From the NCBI GenBank assembly GCA_013139435.1, contig WTAW01000068.1:1-10979 (forward strand): a DNA stretch of 10,979 nt. The letters are read 5' to 3'. This stretch comes from Candidatus Aminicenantota bacterium. Its GTDB lineage: Bacteria; Acidobacteriota; Aminicenantia; Aminicenantales; Aminicenantaceae. Positions 1 through 8,186 of the stretch are shown piece by piece. Position 1 is the stretch's first letter. Each line of letters starts with the position of its first letter. Made by a program: the position numbers and the translations under genes. Under the pieces are notes generated by a model. It searched no databases. It was not told the origin of the DNA and saw nothing but the letters and a program-made list of their open reading frames with translations.

Positions 1-2
1 AG

Positions 3-75
<73 letters not shown>

Positions 76-78
76 TCC

Positions 79-106
79 TTGCAAAGATAGTCAAATTGAA
101 TACAAT
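79..106 (+). promoter_or_regulatory. Candidate sigma-70-type promoter for smc
   Basis: TTGCAA (79-84) and TACAAT (101-106) are separated by 16 bases. They match the -35 and -10 consensus at 4 of 6 and 5 of 6 positions, and lie about 80 bases before the smc start in the gap between the divergent tRNA and smc. A second -10-like hexamer, TATGAT (115-120), lies just downstream but only 13 bases after its best -35 match. The region is A/T-rich, so chance matches are likely and this is a tentative call. Confidence 0.3.
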
Positions 107-184
107 AACTATTCTATGATAATTGAACACATCATTCTTAATAAAAATCCAATGACCTGTCAAGTGAAACAGGACGTGTAGAAC

Positions 185-3100
185 ATGATCATCAAGCGAC
201 TGGAGCTCCAAGGATTCAAATCCTTCTCCGAAAGAACCAAGATCGTCTTCCATCCAGGTATCACAGCTATCGTGGGTCCCAATGGAACAGGAAAAAGTAA
301 CATCGTCGATGCCCTCCTCTGGGTTTTGAGTGGCAAACGCCTAAAAACCCTCAGAGGGGAAAGGGGCAGTGACCTTATATTCAACGGGAACACAAAAACA
401 CCGCCCGTGAGCATGGCAGATGTCAACCTCATCCTGGGAGATGGCGACGAAGATCTTATCATAAACCATCGATTTTTCCGCTCTGGTGAGGGCGAGTACC
501 GGATGAACGGTAAGGTCGTTAGACTCAAAGACATCCATGACCATCTCTGGAAAAAGGCCATCGCTGAGACAGAATATTTTGTCATCGAACAAGGGAGTAT
601 CGGTGTTTTTCTCTCCTCAAAACCCCTTGAAAAGAGGCAACTCCTCGAGGAGGCTGCCGGGACGGCTTTCTACAAAGATAAAAAAAAGCAGGCAGAGAAA
701 AAACTGGAAAATAGCGAACAGAACATGGACCGGCTAGAAGATATCATCGCAGAAGTGGCCAGAGGGAAGAATTCACTCAAAAGGCAAGCCAGTGCCGCTA
801 TTCGGTACAGACAATTAAGAGAGACGATCCGAGAGTACACACTCTTTCTTTTCCGGGAGAAAATTCACAACCTTGAAAAAAGTCAAGCTGAAACCGCCGT
901 CAACTACAGAAGATGTCTAGAACATGAACAAGACCTAGTTTCGCGGTTAAAATCAGAGGAGCGACACCTGGCTGAAAAGCGGAAAGAAGTCTGGGAGATC
1001 GAGACATCTAACAAACAGGAAAAGGAAGACCTCTTCGCCCTCAAAACACAACTCTCCCGTTTAGAATCGGATCAAGATAAGGAAGAAAAACGCATTGATT
1101 ATTTTGCCGAAAATAGAGCTAAAGCCAAAAAGGACAAAGAGGAACTCCAAAATGAAAAGAGTGCACTGGAGGAGGAGAAAACAGCATCAGAAGACACACT
1201 CCTCAGTTTGAATCGTGCGCTTGAACAAAAACAGAAAGAACTGGAGGAGATCTCTCAAGACACACAGGTCTCTGACGATAACCTTCAGCAAAAACAAGAA
1301 AAGATCGAGTCTCTCCGCAGCGAACTCCTTGAAAAACTCTCCATCCAGACAGAAATCAAAAATGAAGCCAGCAGGTACGAAAAAGAGGTCGAACTGATTA
1401 TGCGTCAGGAGGATAAGCTCAAATTGCAGATCGATGAGCAAAAGACCCTATTCAACGAAAAAGGCGACACAATCAAACAAAACACTGTTGATCTGGAAAA
1501 GCTTCAGAAAGACCTTCGGACAAAAACGGAAGAGACCACGGATGTGCAGACTGCCACTGAACATCTCAACTCCGAGATCGAAAACTTGCAAGGCCAACTC
1601 GAAGAACTGGAAAAAAAGAAGGACCAAAATGTCCACCATCTTCAGGCATTGGAAAAACTTGAAGAGAAAGAACGTGGCGAGGACATGACTGCAGATATTC
1701 CTGGCTCATTGGGGATCCTGGCCGACTTGATCGAAACAGACCCCGACCATGCGCTCCTCATCGATGTCTTCTGGAAAGAAGAAGCAAAGGCGAATCTTAT
1801 CGCTGCCGAAGATTTCCTGAAGAATCTGTCAGAGCATCAGCCGGCCGGGAATTACTTTTTGTTCTCTTCCCATAAAAAGGGCTCAGTCCCCGAAGAGGTC
1901 GAAAAGGACCCTAGAGTCATCGGACTTCTCAAGGCAGCTATCCAGTTCGACTCAAAAATCAAGGATTCCTTCTCGCAGTTTGAAGAAGCCGTCATCGTTC
2001 AAGATATCAAAACCGCTGTCGAACTGTGGCTTCAGTATCCCACAATCAACTCTCTTACGATGAAGGGCGAGCTTCTTTGCGCATCGGGACTTTTGAAGAT
2101 TGGGCCGAAAAAGGAGGGAATGTTCTCTCTCAGCCAGGAGATGAAAGCACTGAAAGAAACGACCGAGGGGATAGATACACAGATTTCGCCACTGACACGG
2201 AGGATCGAAGAGAAACTCCAAACTCAGAGGGATCTCCAAGAAAAAAAACAAGAGGCATCTTCATATCTATCGAAACTCTACCGACAGATCGATGAAAAAG
2301 AGAAGGATAAAGTTTACTATCGATCCGAAACCCAGAAGATCGAATCCAATGTTTATCTCCTTAAAAAAGAGTTGGATGTCCTTCTAGAAGAAAAGCAAGA
2401 AAAGAGCTTAAAACTGGAAGATCTCACAAAGACAATAAAAGAATTGGAAGATGCTGAGGCAGTGTTAAAGAAGGACGTTCAAGAAGAGGAAGAACACTTG
2501 ACATGCCTCAGAGGAAATATCAGCCAGAGCAGAAAATTCTTTTTCGAACTCCAATCAGGAGTGGATATCACCCAAGAAAAAATCAACAACACAAAATCCC
2601 AGATCCGAACCATCTCTCAGAGGACGCAAAGTATCGAGTCCAAAATGGACAGTCTCGATGAAGAGTACAAGCTCTCAAAGGCTGAAGAAAATAAATCCAA
2701 GATGCGGATCCATGAATTTTCCTCAAAAACCTCTAAACTTAATAAAAAGATCGAGGATAAGCAAACTCAAGAAATCGACCATGAATCTCGCTTGAAAACA
2801 GCGCAGAACGAACAGCAAAAGATGGAACAACGACTGGAGGAACGGCGGGAGACCTATGAGGCCAAAAAAGAAGACCGCGTTCAGTGGGAGATCAAAAAAG
2901 CAGAGAGAGACCGGGATATCGCCAATTGTGAGGAATCCTGCTGGCAAGAGCTTAAAAAAACCCTGGATGAAGTCAAAAAAGACATTCAGCTGGAGTCACT
3001 TCCCGATATTAACGTTGAGGAATATTTGAGTAAAGCTAAGGAGAAGCTCCAGACGTTTAAGGCTGTGAACCTCATGGCTGAGGAAGAATATCTCATCCAG

Positions 3101-3673
3101 AAAGAGCGTTACGAATTTCTCACACAGGAACGCGATGACCTTCGAGATTCCATCGACACAACAAAGGAAGCCATTCGAAGGATCGACCAGGAGAGCAAAA
3201 CACAGTTCTTGAGCGCATTGCACGAGGTGAACAAGAATTTTAAAGATGTATTTGCCATTCTTTTTGAAGGTGGGCATGCTGAACTTAAGCTGATTGACCC
3301 TAATTCACCCCTGGAGAGTGGTGTGGAGATTATCGCACAACCCCCGGGAAAGAAAGTCCAGAGCTTAGGGCTCCTCTCAGGAGGGGAGAAAACCCTGACC
3401 AGTCTGGCCTTCTTCTTCGGACTTTTCAGGTATAAACCCACGCCCTTCTGTATCCTCGATGAAGTGGACGCCGCATTGGATGAGAGGAATCTCACCAGGT
3501 TTCTCAATCTGATGAAAAAAATCAAGGATCAGACTCAGTTTATCATCATCACGCACAATTTTAAGACCATGGAAGTTGCAGATTATATCTACGGGACATC
3601 CATGGGTGAACCGAACATCACCACGATATACGCCATGAAGATGGAAAAAAAGAAACAGGAAAAACCCGGATGA
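185..3673 (+). CDS. smc: Chromosome segregation/condensation ATPase SMC
   Basis: SMC is the ATPase core of bacterial condensin. It dimerises through a hinge, engages DNA with ATP-driven head domains and works with ScpA/ScpB in the nucleoid; neither partner is in this window. At 1162 residues it has the usual length. The N-terminal head has Walker A GPNGTGKS (31-38), an LRG arginine-finger segment (about 56-58) and a Q-loop region ending in LLEEAAG. Long Glu/Lys/Gln-rich coiled coils (about 170-500 and 650-1010) flank a hinge beginning near 504 (PGSLGILADLI) and ending near 645. The C-terminal head has the NLMAEEEY motif (962-969), the ABC signature LLSGGEKT (1063-1070), Walker B CILDE with D1092/E1093, and a D-loop ALDERN. 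The ATG has a modest AGGA ten bases upstream. The stop overlaps the next start. The hinge end lacks the glycine-rich motif usual in textbook SMCs, so the family member is divergent but apparently functional. MukB or Rad50 are unlikely given the motif order. Confidence 0.96.
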   Translation: MIIKRLELQGFKSFSERTKIVFHPGITAIVGPNGTGKSNIVDALLWVLSGKRLKTLRGERGSDLIFNGNTKTPPVSMADVNLILGDGDEDLIINHRFFRSGEGEYRMNGKVVRLKDIHDHLWKKAIAETEYFVIEQGSIGVFLSSKPLEKRQLLEEAAGTAFYKDKKKQAEKKLENSEQNMDRLEDIIAEVARGKNSLKRQASAAIRYRQLRETIREYTLFLFREKIHNLEKSQAETAVNYRRCLEHEQDLVSRLKSEERHLAEKRKEVWEIETSNKQEKEDLFALKTQLSRLESDQDKEEKRIDYFAENRAKAKKDKEELQNEKSALEEEKTASEDTLLSLNRALEQKQKELEEISQDTQVSDDNLQQKQEKIESLRSELLEKLSIQTEIKNEASRYEKEVELIMRQEDKLKLQIDEQKTLFNEKGDTIKQNTVDLEKLQKDLRTKTEETTDVQTATEHLNSEIENLQGQLEELEKKKDQNVHHLQALEKLEEKERGEDMTADIPGSLGILADLIETDPDHALLIDVFWKEEAKANLIAAEDFLKNLSEHQPAGNYFLFSSHKKGSVPEEVEKDPRVIGLLKAAIQFDSKIKDSFSQFEEAVIVQDIKTAVELWLQYPTINSLTMKGELLCASGLLKIGPKKEGMFSLSQEMKALKETTEGIDTQISPLTRRIEEKLQTQRDLQEKKQEASSYLSKLYRQIDEKEKDKVYYRSETQKIESNVYLLKKELDVLLEEKQEKSLKLEDLTKTIKELEDAEAVLKKDVQEEEEHLTCLRGNISQSRKFFFELQSGVDITQEKINNTKSQIRTISQRTQSIESKMDSLDEEYKLSKAEENKSKMRIHEFSSKTSKLNKKIEDKQTQEIDHESRLKTAQNEQQKMEQRLEERRETYEAKKEDRVQWEIKKAERDRDIANCEESCWQELKKTLDEVKKDIQLESLPDINVEEYLSKAKEKLQTFKAVNLMAEEEYLIQKERYEFLTQERDDLRDSIDTTKEAIRRIDQESKTQFLSALHEVNKNFKDVFAILFEGGHAELKLIDPNSPLESGVEIIAQPPGKKVQSLGLLSGGEKTLTSLAFFFGLFRYKPTPFCILDEVDAALDERNLTRFLNLMKKIKDQTQFIIITHNFKTMEVADYIYGTSMGEPNITTIYAMKMEKKKQEKPG

Positions 3674-5145
3674 AAGTACAGCTCTTTGTTTCACCCGGAG
3701 GCTACTTTGCCGAACGATGGACCAAAGGGTCTTCCATGCCTCATCTCGGCCTTCTATACATTGCAGCCGTCCTGGAAAAGGAAGGACATGAGATAAGGAT
3801 TGTCCCAGCAGACATCTTAAAGCTCAACTGGAATCAAATCGCCGAGGAGATCAGGACATTTAAAGCAGACATCATCGGTGTCACATCCACCACAGAAAAT
3901 CGATTTCAGAGTTTTGACCTCATCAAGCTGGCGAAAAAAGAACATCCGGAGGCTCTGACCGTCATGGGAGGACCTCATGCCTCAATGGCCGCTGAGGACT
4001 GTCTTGCACACATTCCCGATTTGGATATCGTCGTTAAGGGCGAAGGGGAAGAGACCATGCGCGAACTCTGTCGCGCCCTTGAAGGGGACGGCGGCAAGGA
4101 AACTCTCAGTTCAATCGCCGGGATTTCATACAGGAAAGATGAAAAGATCCATACAAATCCCATACGTCTACCTATTAAAGACCTGGACACCATCCCCCGC
4201 CCTGCCTATCACCTCATTCCCTTTGAGACATACAACTTCCGCTTTGAAGTCCCAGGCCGAGGACAACTTCCTGCTGTCAACATGATGTCCAGCCGTGGGT
4301 GTCCCTTCAACTGCAACTTTTGCGCAACCCCCATAAATTGGGGCCGTCTTGTGAGGATGAGGAGTGCAGAGAACATCATCGACGAGATCGAATTCCTGAT
4401 CAATGAGTACGGAGTGAAAGTCATTTTCTTCTTTGATGACACATTTAACACAAACCCGAAACGCGTGCACGCGATCTGTGACCTTATTATCGAGCGAAAA
4501 CTGGATATTTTTTTCAAATGTGATGTCAGGATCGACCTCATCGACAAACCTCTGCTCGTGAAGATGAAAGAAGCAGGCCTCTTCCATCTCTCCTTCGGGA
4601 TCGAGGCAGGCTCTGAGCGTGTGAGGAACCAAGTCGTCAACAAGAAGATCGAGGTGGATGATTTTCACCATTTGGTCGAGTGGTGCAATGAACTGGATAT
4701 TATCCCCAATGCCTTTTTCATATTCAGCCATCCGACAGAGACTTGGGAAGAGGCCCAAGAATCCATCAAGATCATCGAACAGTACAAAGACAAGATCGAA
4801 GCGAGCGTAGCCATCCTTCACATCTATCCGGGAACTCCTCTGGAAAAAACAGCCAAAGAGATGGGAGTGTTACCTGAAAACTTCACCTGGACAAAAAAAT
4901 ACCGCTCCGGAATCATCACTCTTCCAGCGGCACAAGGGGATGTACCGCTCTTTATCGATCAGCTCACATGGGCACAAGTCAGTGAACTTGTCTTCCGGTG
5001 GTCATTGAGCAGGGGCCAGGTATCGATCTTCCGGAAGATCCCCCGAATTTTAACCAACATCCGGTCTTTGGGGGATATCAGGCGCTACACCATTATGGCA
5101 TTTGTGTACTCCAAGCTAAAACTCAAGAAAATATTCAAAAAATAG
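3670..5145 (+). CDS. B12-binding-domain radical SAM enzyme, substrate unknown
   Basis: This 491-residue protein has the two-domain layout of the BchE-like cobalamin radical SAM class. Residues 1 to about 140 look like the B12-binding fold (a LGLLYIAAVLEKEGHE segment, MGGPHAS, then VVKGEGEE) without the DxHxxG cobalamin-ligand motif, as is common in this class. The radical SAM domain carries CPFNCNFC, whose C211, C215 and C218 should bind the 4Fe-4S cluster that cleaves S-adenosylmethionine. FFFDDTF, FGIEAGSERV, HPTETWEEA and YPGTPLE are further family motifs. The C-terminal region (about 420-491) is basic and may be a substrate-specific extension. Known relatives methylate unactivated carbons or form rings and C-C bonds in lipids, pigments or antibiotics, and many have unknown substrates. 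The ATG overlaps the smc stop (ATGA) with AGGA nine bases upstream, implying translational coupling. No neighbouring pathway gene identifies the substrate. Confidence 0.9.
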   Translation: MKVQLFVSPGGYFAERWTKGSSMPHLGLLYIAAVLEKEGHEIRIVPADILKLNWNQIAEEIRTFKADIIGVTSTTENRFQSFDLIKLAKKEHPEALTVMGGPHASMAAEDCLAHIPDLDIVVKGEGEETMRELCRALEGDGGKETLSSIAGISYRKDEKIHTNPIRLPIKDLDTIPRPAYHLIPFETYNFRFEVPGRGQLPAVNMMSSRGCPFNCNFCATPINWGRLVRMRSAENIIDEIEFLINEYGVKVIFFFDDTFNTNPKRVHAICDLIIERKLDIFFKCDVRIDLIDKPLLVKMKEAGLFHLSFGIEAGSERVRNQVVNKKIEVDDFHHLVEWCNELDIIPNAFFIFSHPTETWEEAQESIKIIEQYKDKIEASVAILHIYPGTPLEKTAKEMGVLPENFTWTKKYRSGIITLPAAQGDVPLFIDQLTWAQVSELVFRWSLSRGQVSIFRKIPRILTNIRSLGDIRRYTIMAFVYSKLKLKKIFKK

Positions 5146-5258
5146 GTTGAAATTTCTGGTTCGAATTGAAAAAATATATCCCACGATTTGTATGGAATTA
5201 TGAAATTGAGTTTCGGGTTTCGGAATTCAGGTTTCGAACTTTAAAGTGAGGAGGGATT
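5146..5258 (+). repeat. Spacer with GTTTCG short repeats and strong RBS
   Basis: This 113-base spacer separates the smc/radical SAM pair from the transporter unit. It contains three GTTTCG copies (5210-5215, 5217-5222, 5231-5236), the palindromes GAATTC and TTCGAA, and an imperfect direct repeat GGTTGAAATT / GGTTCGAATT near the left end. It ends with AGGAGG (5249-5254), four bases before the ATG of the first symporter. I see no stem-loop followed by a T run, so no intrinsic terminator can be called. No convincing sigma-70 pair is visible, although a promoter for the transporter unit would be expected here. Confidence 0.45.
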
Positions 5259-6737
5259 ATGTCAACATACCTTTACATCATTCTGGCCTACTTGCTCATT
5301 CTGACAGCATTCAACTTTTACAGAACCCGACGCATTAAAACCCAAGATGATTTTATGGTGGCTGGCCGAAGCCTTAAAACCAGTGTTATGGTCTTTACGC
5401 TGATCTGTACATGGATCGGTTCAGGGACCTTTATTGCAGGGGCCGAGTTCGCAGTCCAAGCAGGATTTTCCGCTATATGGCTCGCAGCAGGCGCTTGGGT
5501 GGGTATCATTTTCATCTATTTCCTTGCAGCAAAGATCCGAACGTTCGGCCAATACACGATCGGCGATATTCTCGAAGAACGCTACGGCCCAGCTGCGCGG
5601 ATATTCGGCGCCATTGCCATCATCATATCCTTTACAGCTATTGTCTCTTACCAGTTTGTCGCCGGCGGGTTTATCCTGAATGTCGCCACAGATGGGGCCA
5701 TCCCCGAGTCAATGGGCATCATCATCGCTGCGCTCTTTGTTATCCTTTTTACAACCCTCGGTGGGATGATGGCCATCGCCTACACGGACCTGCCCAACGG
5801 GATCATCATCGTCCTTGCATGCATACTCTCAGTGCCCTTTGTCTATTTGGCTGCAGGAGGGTTTGAGCAGGCAACGCAGAACCTCGATCCAGGCTATTTT
5901 GCGGCTGTAAACGAACAATTCGGAACACATCCCACACTCAAAGTCGCCGGGTACTTTCTTGCCACAATGTTCCTCCTCATGGGAGTGCAGAGCATGTATC
6001 AGAAGTTCTACAGCGCCAAGACACCCAAGGATGCTAAAAAGGCGGCGATCTGGTGGATCATAGGCACTATCTTCATCGAAACGGTTGTTGTTGTCATTGC
6101 TGTTTTTGCTTACAGCAAGCTCAAAGACCAGATCGACCTGACAATACCACGGGAAGGCGGAAAAATTGTTCTGATGGCGGCCAAAAGCCTTGTCCCTGCA
6201 CCGGTAGGCATCCTCCTCCTGGGTGCAGCGTGTGCAGTTGTGATATCCACAGGCATGAATTATCTCCTCTCTCCATCCACAAACATCATGCGCGACATCT
6301 ATCAACGGTTTCTCAACAAAGACGCCAAACAGAGCACCATGGTCGCCCTTCAGAAAATTTGTGTCGTTATCCTTGGAGTCATTGCTTTTTTCCTGGCCAT
6401 CCGGATGAAATCCGTGCTCAGTATGGCGATCTTTGCGTACACGATCTACGGCGTATCCATAACACCTGCACTCATTGCTGCATTAACTTGGAAAAGAGCG
6501 ACTAAGATCGGGGGACTAGTCTCCATCATTTCAGGCACTTTTGTGACTATTTTCTTGAGGATCATGGTAGAAGTCCTGCCCCCGGAGATGGCTCCTGAAG
6601 GAGATCCCTTGGGGATTCCAATCATCTTTCCAGGATTAGTGGTCTCCATCGGCTCTCTGATTATCGTCAGCCTTCTGACCAAAAAACCATCCCCCGAAGA
6701 GATCGCAAAGTTTTTTCCGGAAAAAGAGGCCCTATAA
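5259..6737 (+). CDS. Sodium:solute symporter (SSS family), first paralogue
   Basis: This is a 492-residue inner-membrane protein, almost entirely hydrophobic helices with short polar loops. It fits the SSS family (TC 2.A.21; PutP, vSGLT and relatives) with about 13 membrane spans. Visible family features are the VAGRSL loop after the first helix (about 35-40), the TWIGSG segment in the second helix (51-56), FGQYTIGDILEERYG (a conserved cytoplasmic loop), and CAVVISTGMNYLLSPSTNIMRDIYQRF, where S330-T331 match the Ser/Thr pair that coordinates Na+ in PutP-like transporters. By eye alignment the PutP aspartate (D55) position is tryptophan here, which is common outside the proline subfamily, so proline is not indicated. 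It has a strong RBS and is followed 12 bases later by a paralogue, implying one operon. The substrate cannot be read from sequence; the downstream deacetylase hints at an acylated amine, amide or organic acid. Confidence 0.92.
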   Translation: MSTYLYIILAYLLILTAFNFYRTRRIKTQDDFMVAGRSLKTSVMVFTLICTWIGSGTFIAGAEFAVQAGFSAIWLAAGAWVGIIFIYFLAAKIRTFGQYTIGDILEERYGPAARIFGAIAIIISFTAIVSYQFVAGGFILNVATDGAIPESMGIIIAALFVILFTTLGGMMAIAYTDLPNGIIIVLACILSVPFVYLAAGGFEQATQNLDPGYFAAVNEQFGTHPTLKVAGYFLATMFLLMGVQSMYQKFYSAKTPKDAKKAAIWWIIGTIFIETVVVVIAVFAYSKLKDQIDLTIPREGGKIVLMAAKSLVPAPVGILLLGAACAVVISTGMNYLLSPSTNIMRDIYQRFLNKDAKQSTMVALQKICVVILGVIAFFLAIRMKSVLSMAIFAYTIYGVSITPALIAALTWKRATKIGGLVSIISGTFVTIFLRIMVEVLPPEMAPEGDPLGIPIIFPGLVVSIGSLIIVSLLTKKPSPEEIAKFFPEKEAL

Positions 6738-6742
6738 AGGAG
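6736..6742 (+). promoter_or_regulatory. Ribosome binding site that decides the TTG start
   Basis: AAAGGAG lies seven bases before TTG at 6750, an ideal spacing, and overlaps the stop codon of the upstream symporter. An ATG at 6745 is only two bases from this site and opens just five codons before a TGA (6760-6762). In the frame of the second symporter the first five codons after the upstream TAA are AGG, AGC, CAT, GTT and TTG, so TTG is the earliest usable start. Confidence 0.75.
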
Positions 6743-6749
6743 CCATGTT

Positions 6750-8168
6750 TTGCCTTATCTGATCACGATTCTCGTCTACCTCCTCGTTCTATTCGCCTTC
6801 GGGCTTCGAATCGCCAAGCGGTTAAAGAACAAAGAAGATTTTCTTGTGGCGGGGAGATCTCTCACGGCACCAGTCCTTGTGGGAACTCTTCTGGCCACAT
6901 GGATGGGATCAGGGGATATTTTCAGTGTCTCTGACCTCAGTTATAACCATGGATTTTCCTCTCTCATCGGAAGCAGCGGCGGTTGGCTGGGGATCATCAT
7001 CGTCTTTTTTATTGCCGGGAGGGTCAGACGCTTCGGCCAATTCACGGTCCCCGACATATTGGAAGCAAGGTACAACAAATGGGCACGGATCCTTGCTACG
7101 ATCACCACGATCATCGCTTACGTAACCATCGTCAGTTATCAATTTCGAGGCGGTGGTTGGGTCCTCAATATCATAACAGAGGGCAGGATCCAGGAAAAGC
7201 ACGCTATGGCTCTGGTGGCCATCTTTGTCATCACTTATACCCTACTCGCAGGGACGTTATCCGTTGCTTATCTGGATATTCTAAACGGCATCCTTATGAT
7301 CACAGCGATATTCATCTCAGTGCCTTTCCTAATCCACCATGTGGGAGGAATGGATTATATCGTGGCCAATGTCACCCCAAGAAGTCACTCCATACTGGGA
7401 AACATGACAATGGTCCAAGCCATGGGTTATTTTGTCCCCACTCTGCTCCTCGCATTGGGTAACGGCAACATGTATCAGCGGTTTTTTTCTGCCAAAAACG
7501 AAAATGAAGCAAAAAAATCTGTGATCGGTTGGATTATAGGAGTGATTCTACTCGGAATAGCGCTCCAGAGCCTGGCAGTGATAGGGAGCAGCTATTTCAA
7601 GGGCCTCGAATCCAACGAGGCGGGAAAGATCCTCCTTCTTGTCGCTCACAAAGGGGTACCTGTGGCCGTAGGATGTGCTCTGATCACAGCCGTTGTGGCC
7701 ATAATCATCTCTACCGCGAACAGTTTTCTTCTCGTCCCTGCAACGAACGTTGTACGGGACATTTACCAGAGGTTTATCAACCCGGATCTGCCCGACAAGA
7801 AAATGATCTTTTTCTCGAGGGTGGTGGTTGTTGTGCTCGGGATTATATCGTTCTCTCTGATCTCTTTTTTCCCGCGTATTTTGGATGCGGCATACGCTGC
7901 GTATACTGTATATGGAGCGGGGATAACTCCAGCTCTTATCGCCGTCTTTTTCTGGAAGAGAGCAACCGTTTCGGGTGGTGTACTCTCTATCTTAGGGGGA
8001 TTGAGTATGACTGTGGTCTGGGAGGTCATGAACAAATTCCTAGGGCATTTACCCTTGGGTATCCCGACTGTTTATCCCGCTCTACTCTGTTCATTGGTTC
8101 TTCTTTTCGGGGTCAGCCTTCTCACCCCAAAACCTCCAGAAAACAAATGGAAACCTTTTTTCGATTAA
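6750..8168 (+). CDS. Sodium:solute symporter (SSS family), second paralogue, TTG start
   Basis: This 472-residue multispanning membrane protein is clearly paralogous to the preceding gene. Across the segment from VAGRSL to the loop after the fourth helix, about 54 of 114 positions are identical by hand without gaps. The same landmarks are present: LVAGRSL, TWMGSG (50-55), FGQFTVPDILEARY, and IIISTANSFLLVPATNVVRDIYQRF with the Na+-site pair S321-T322. The differences fall in the second helix, where this copy has DIFSVSDLSYNHG against TFIAGAEFAVQAG. It therefore carries an extra aspartate (D56) beside the likely substrate path, which may mean a different solute. Translation most likely begins at TTG, supported by a well-spaced AAAGGAG and an in-frame stop just upstream. 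It lies 12 bases after the first paralogue and 18 bases before the deacetylase, so all three are probably co-transcribed. Substrate unknown. Confidence 0.91.
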   Translation: MPYLITILVYLLVLFAFGLRIAKRLKNKEDFLVAGRSLTAPVLVGTLLATWMGSGDIFSVSDLSYNHGFSSLIGSSGGWLGIIIVFFIAGRVRRFGQFTVPDILEARYNKWARILATITTIIAYVTIVSYQFRGGGWVLNIITEGRIQEKHAMALVAIFVITYTLLAGTLSVAYLDILNGILMITAIFISVPFLIHHVGGMDYIVANVTPRSHSILGNMTMVQAMGYFVPTLLLALGNGNMYQRFFSAKNENEAKKSVIGWIIGVILLGIALQSLAVIGSSYFKGLESNEAGKILLLVAHKGVPVAVGCALITAVVAIIISTANSFLLVPATNVVRDIYQRFINPDLPDKKMIFFSRVVVVVLGIISFSLISFFPRILDAAYAAYTVYGAGITPALIAVFFWKRATVSGGVLSILGGLSMTVVWEVMNKFLGHLPLGIPTVYPALLCSLVLLFGVSLLTPKPPENKWKPFFD

Positions 8169-8170
8169 TC

Positions 8171-8180
8171 AAGGAAGGAG
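8171..8180 (+). promoter_or_regulatory. Ribosome binding site for the deacetylase gene
   Basis: AAGGAAGGAG ends directly against an ATG at 8181 and six bases before a second in-frame ATG at 8187. The AAGGAG half (8175-8180) fits the 8187 start best. The upstream AAGGA half (8171-8175) could serve 8181 with five bases of spacing. I favour 8187; the choice changes only two residues (Met-Glu). Confidence 0.6.
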
Positions 8181-8186
8181 ATGGAA

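Noticed and set aside
4168..4821. 217-residue open frame on the minus strand inside the radical SAM gene
   Set aside because: It lies wholly opposite a gene with clear motifs, has no ribosome binding site I can see, and the translation resembles no family.
5146..5200. Possible sigma-54-like or sigma-70 promoter before the first symporter
   Set aside because: CCCACGATTTGTA lacks the invariant -24 GG, and the TTGAAA hexamers have no -10 partner at acceptable spacing.
6745..6762. ATG opening five codons before the second symporter, considered as that gene's start
   Set aside because: It is out of frame with the symporter, stops at once, and is only two bases from the ribosome binding site. It is kept only as a possible modulator.
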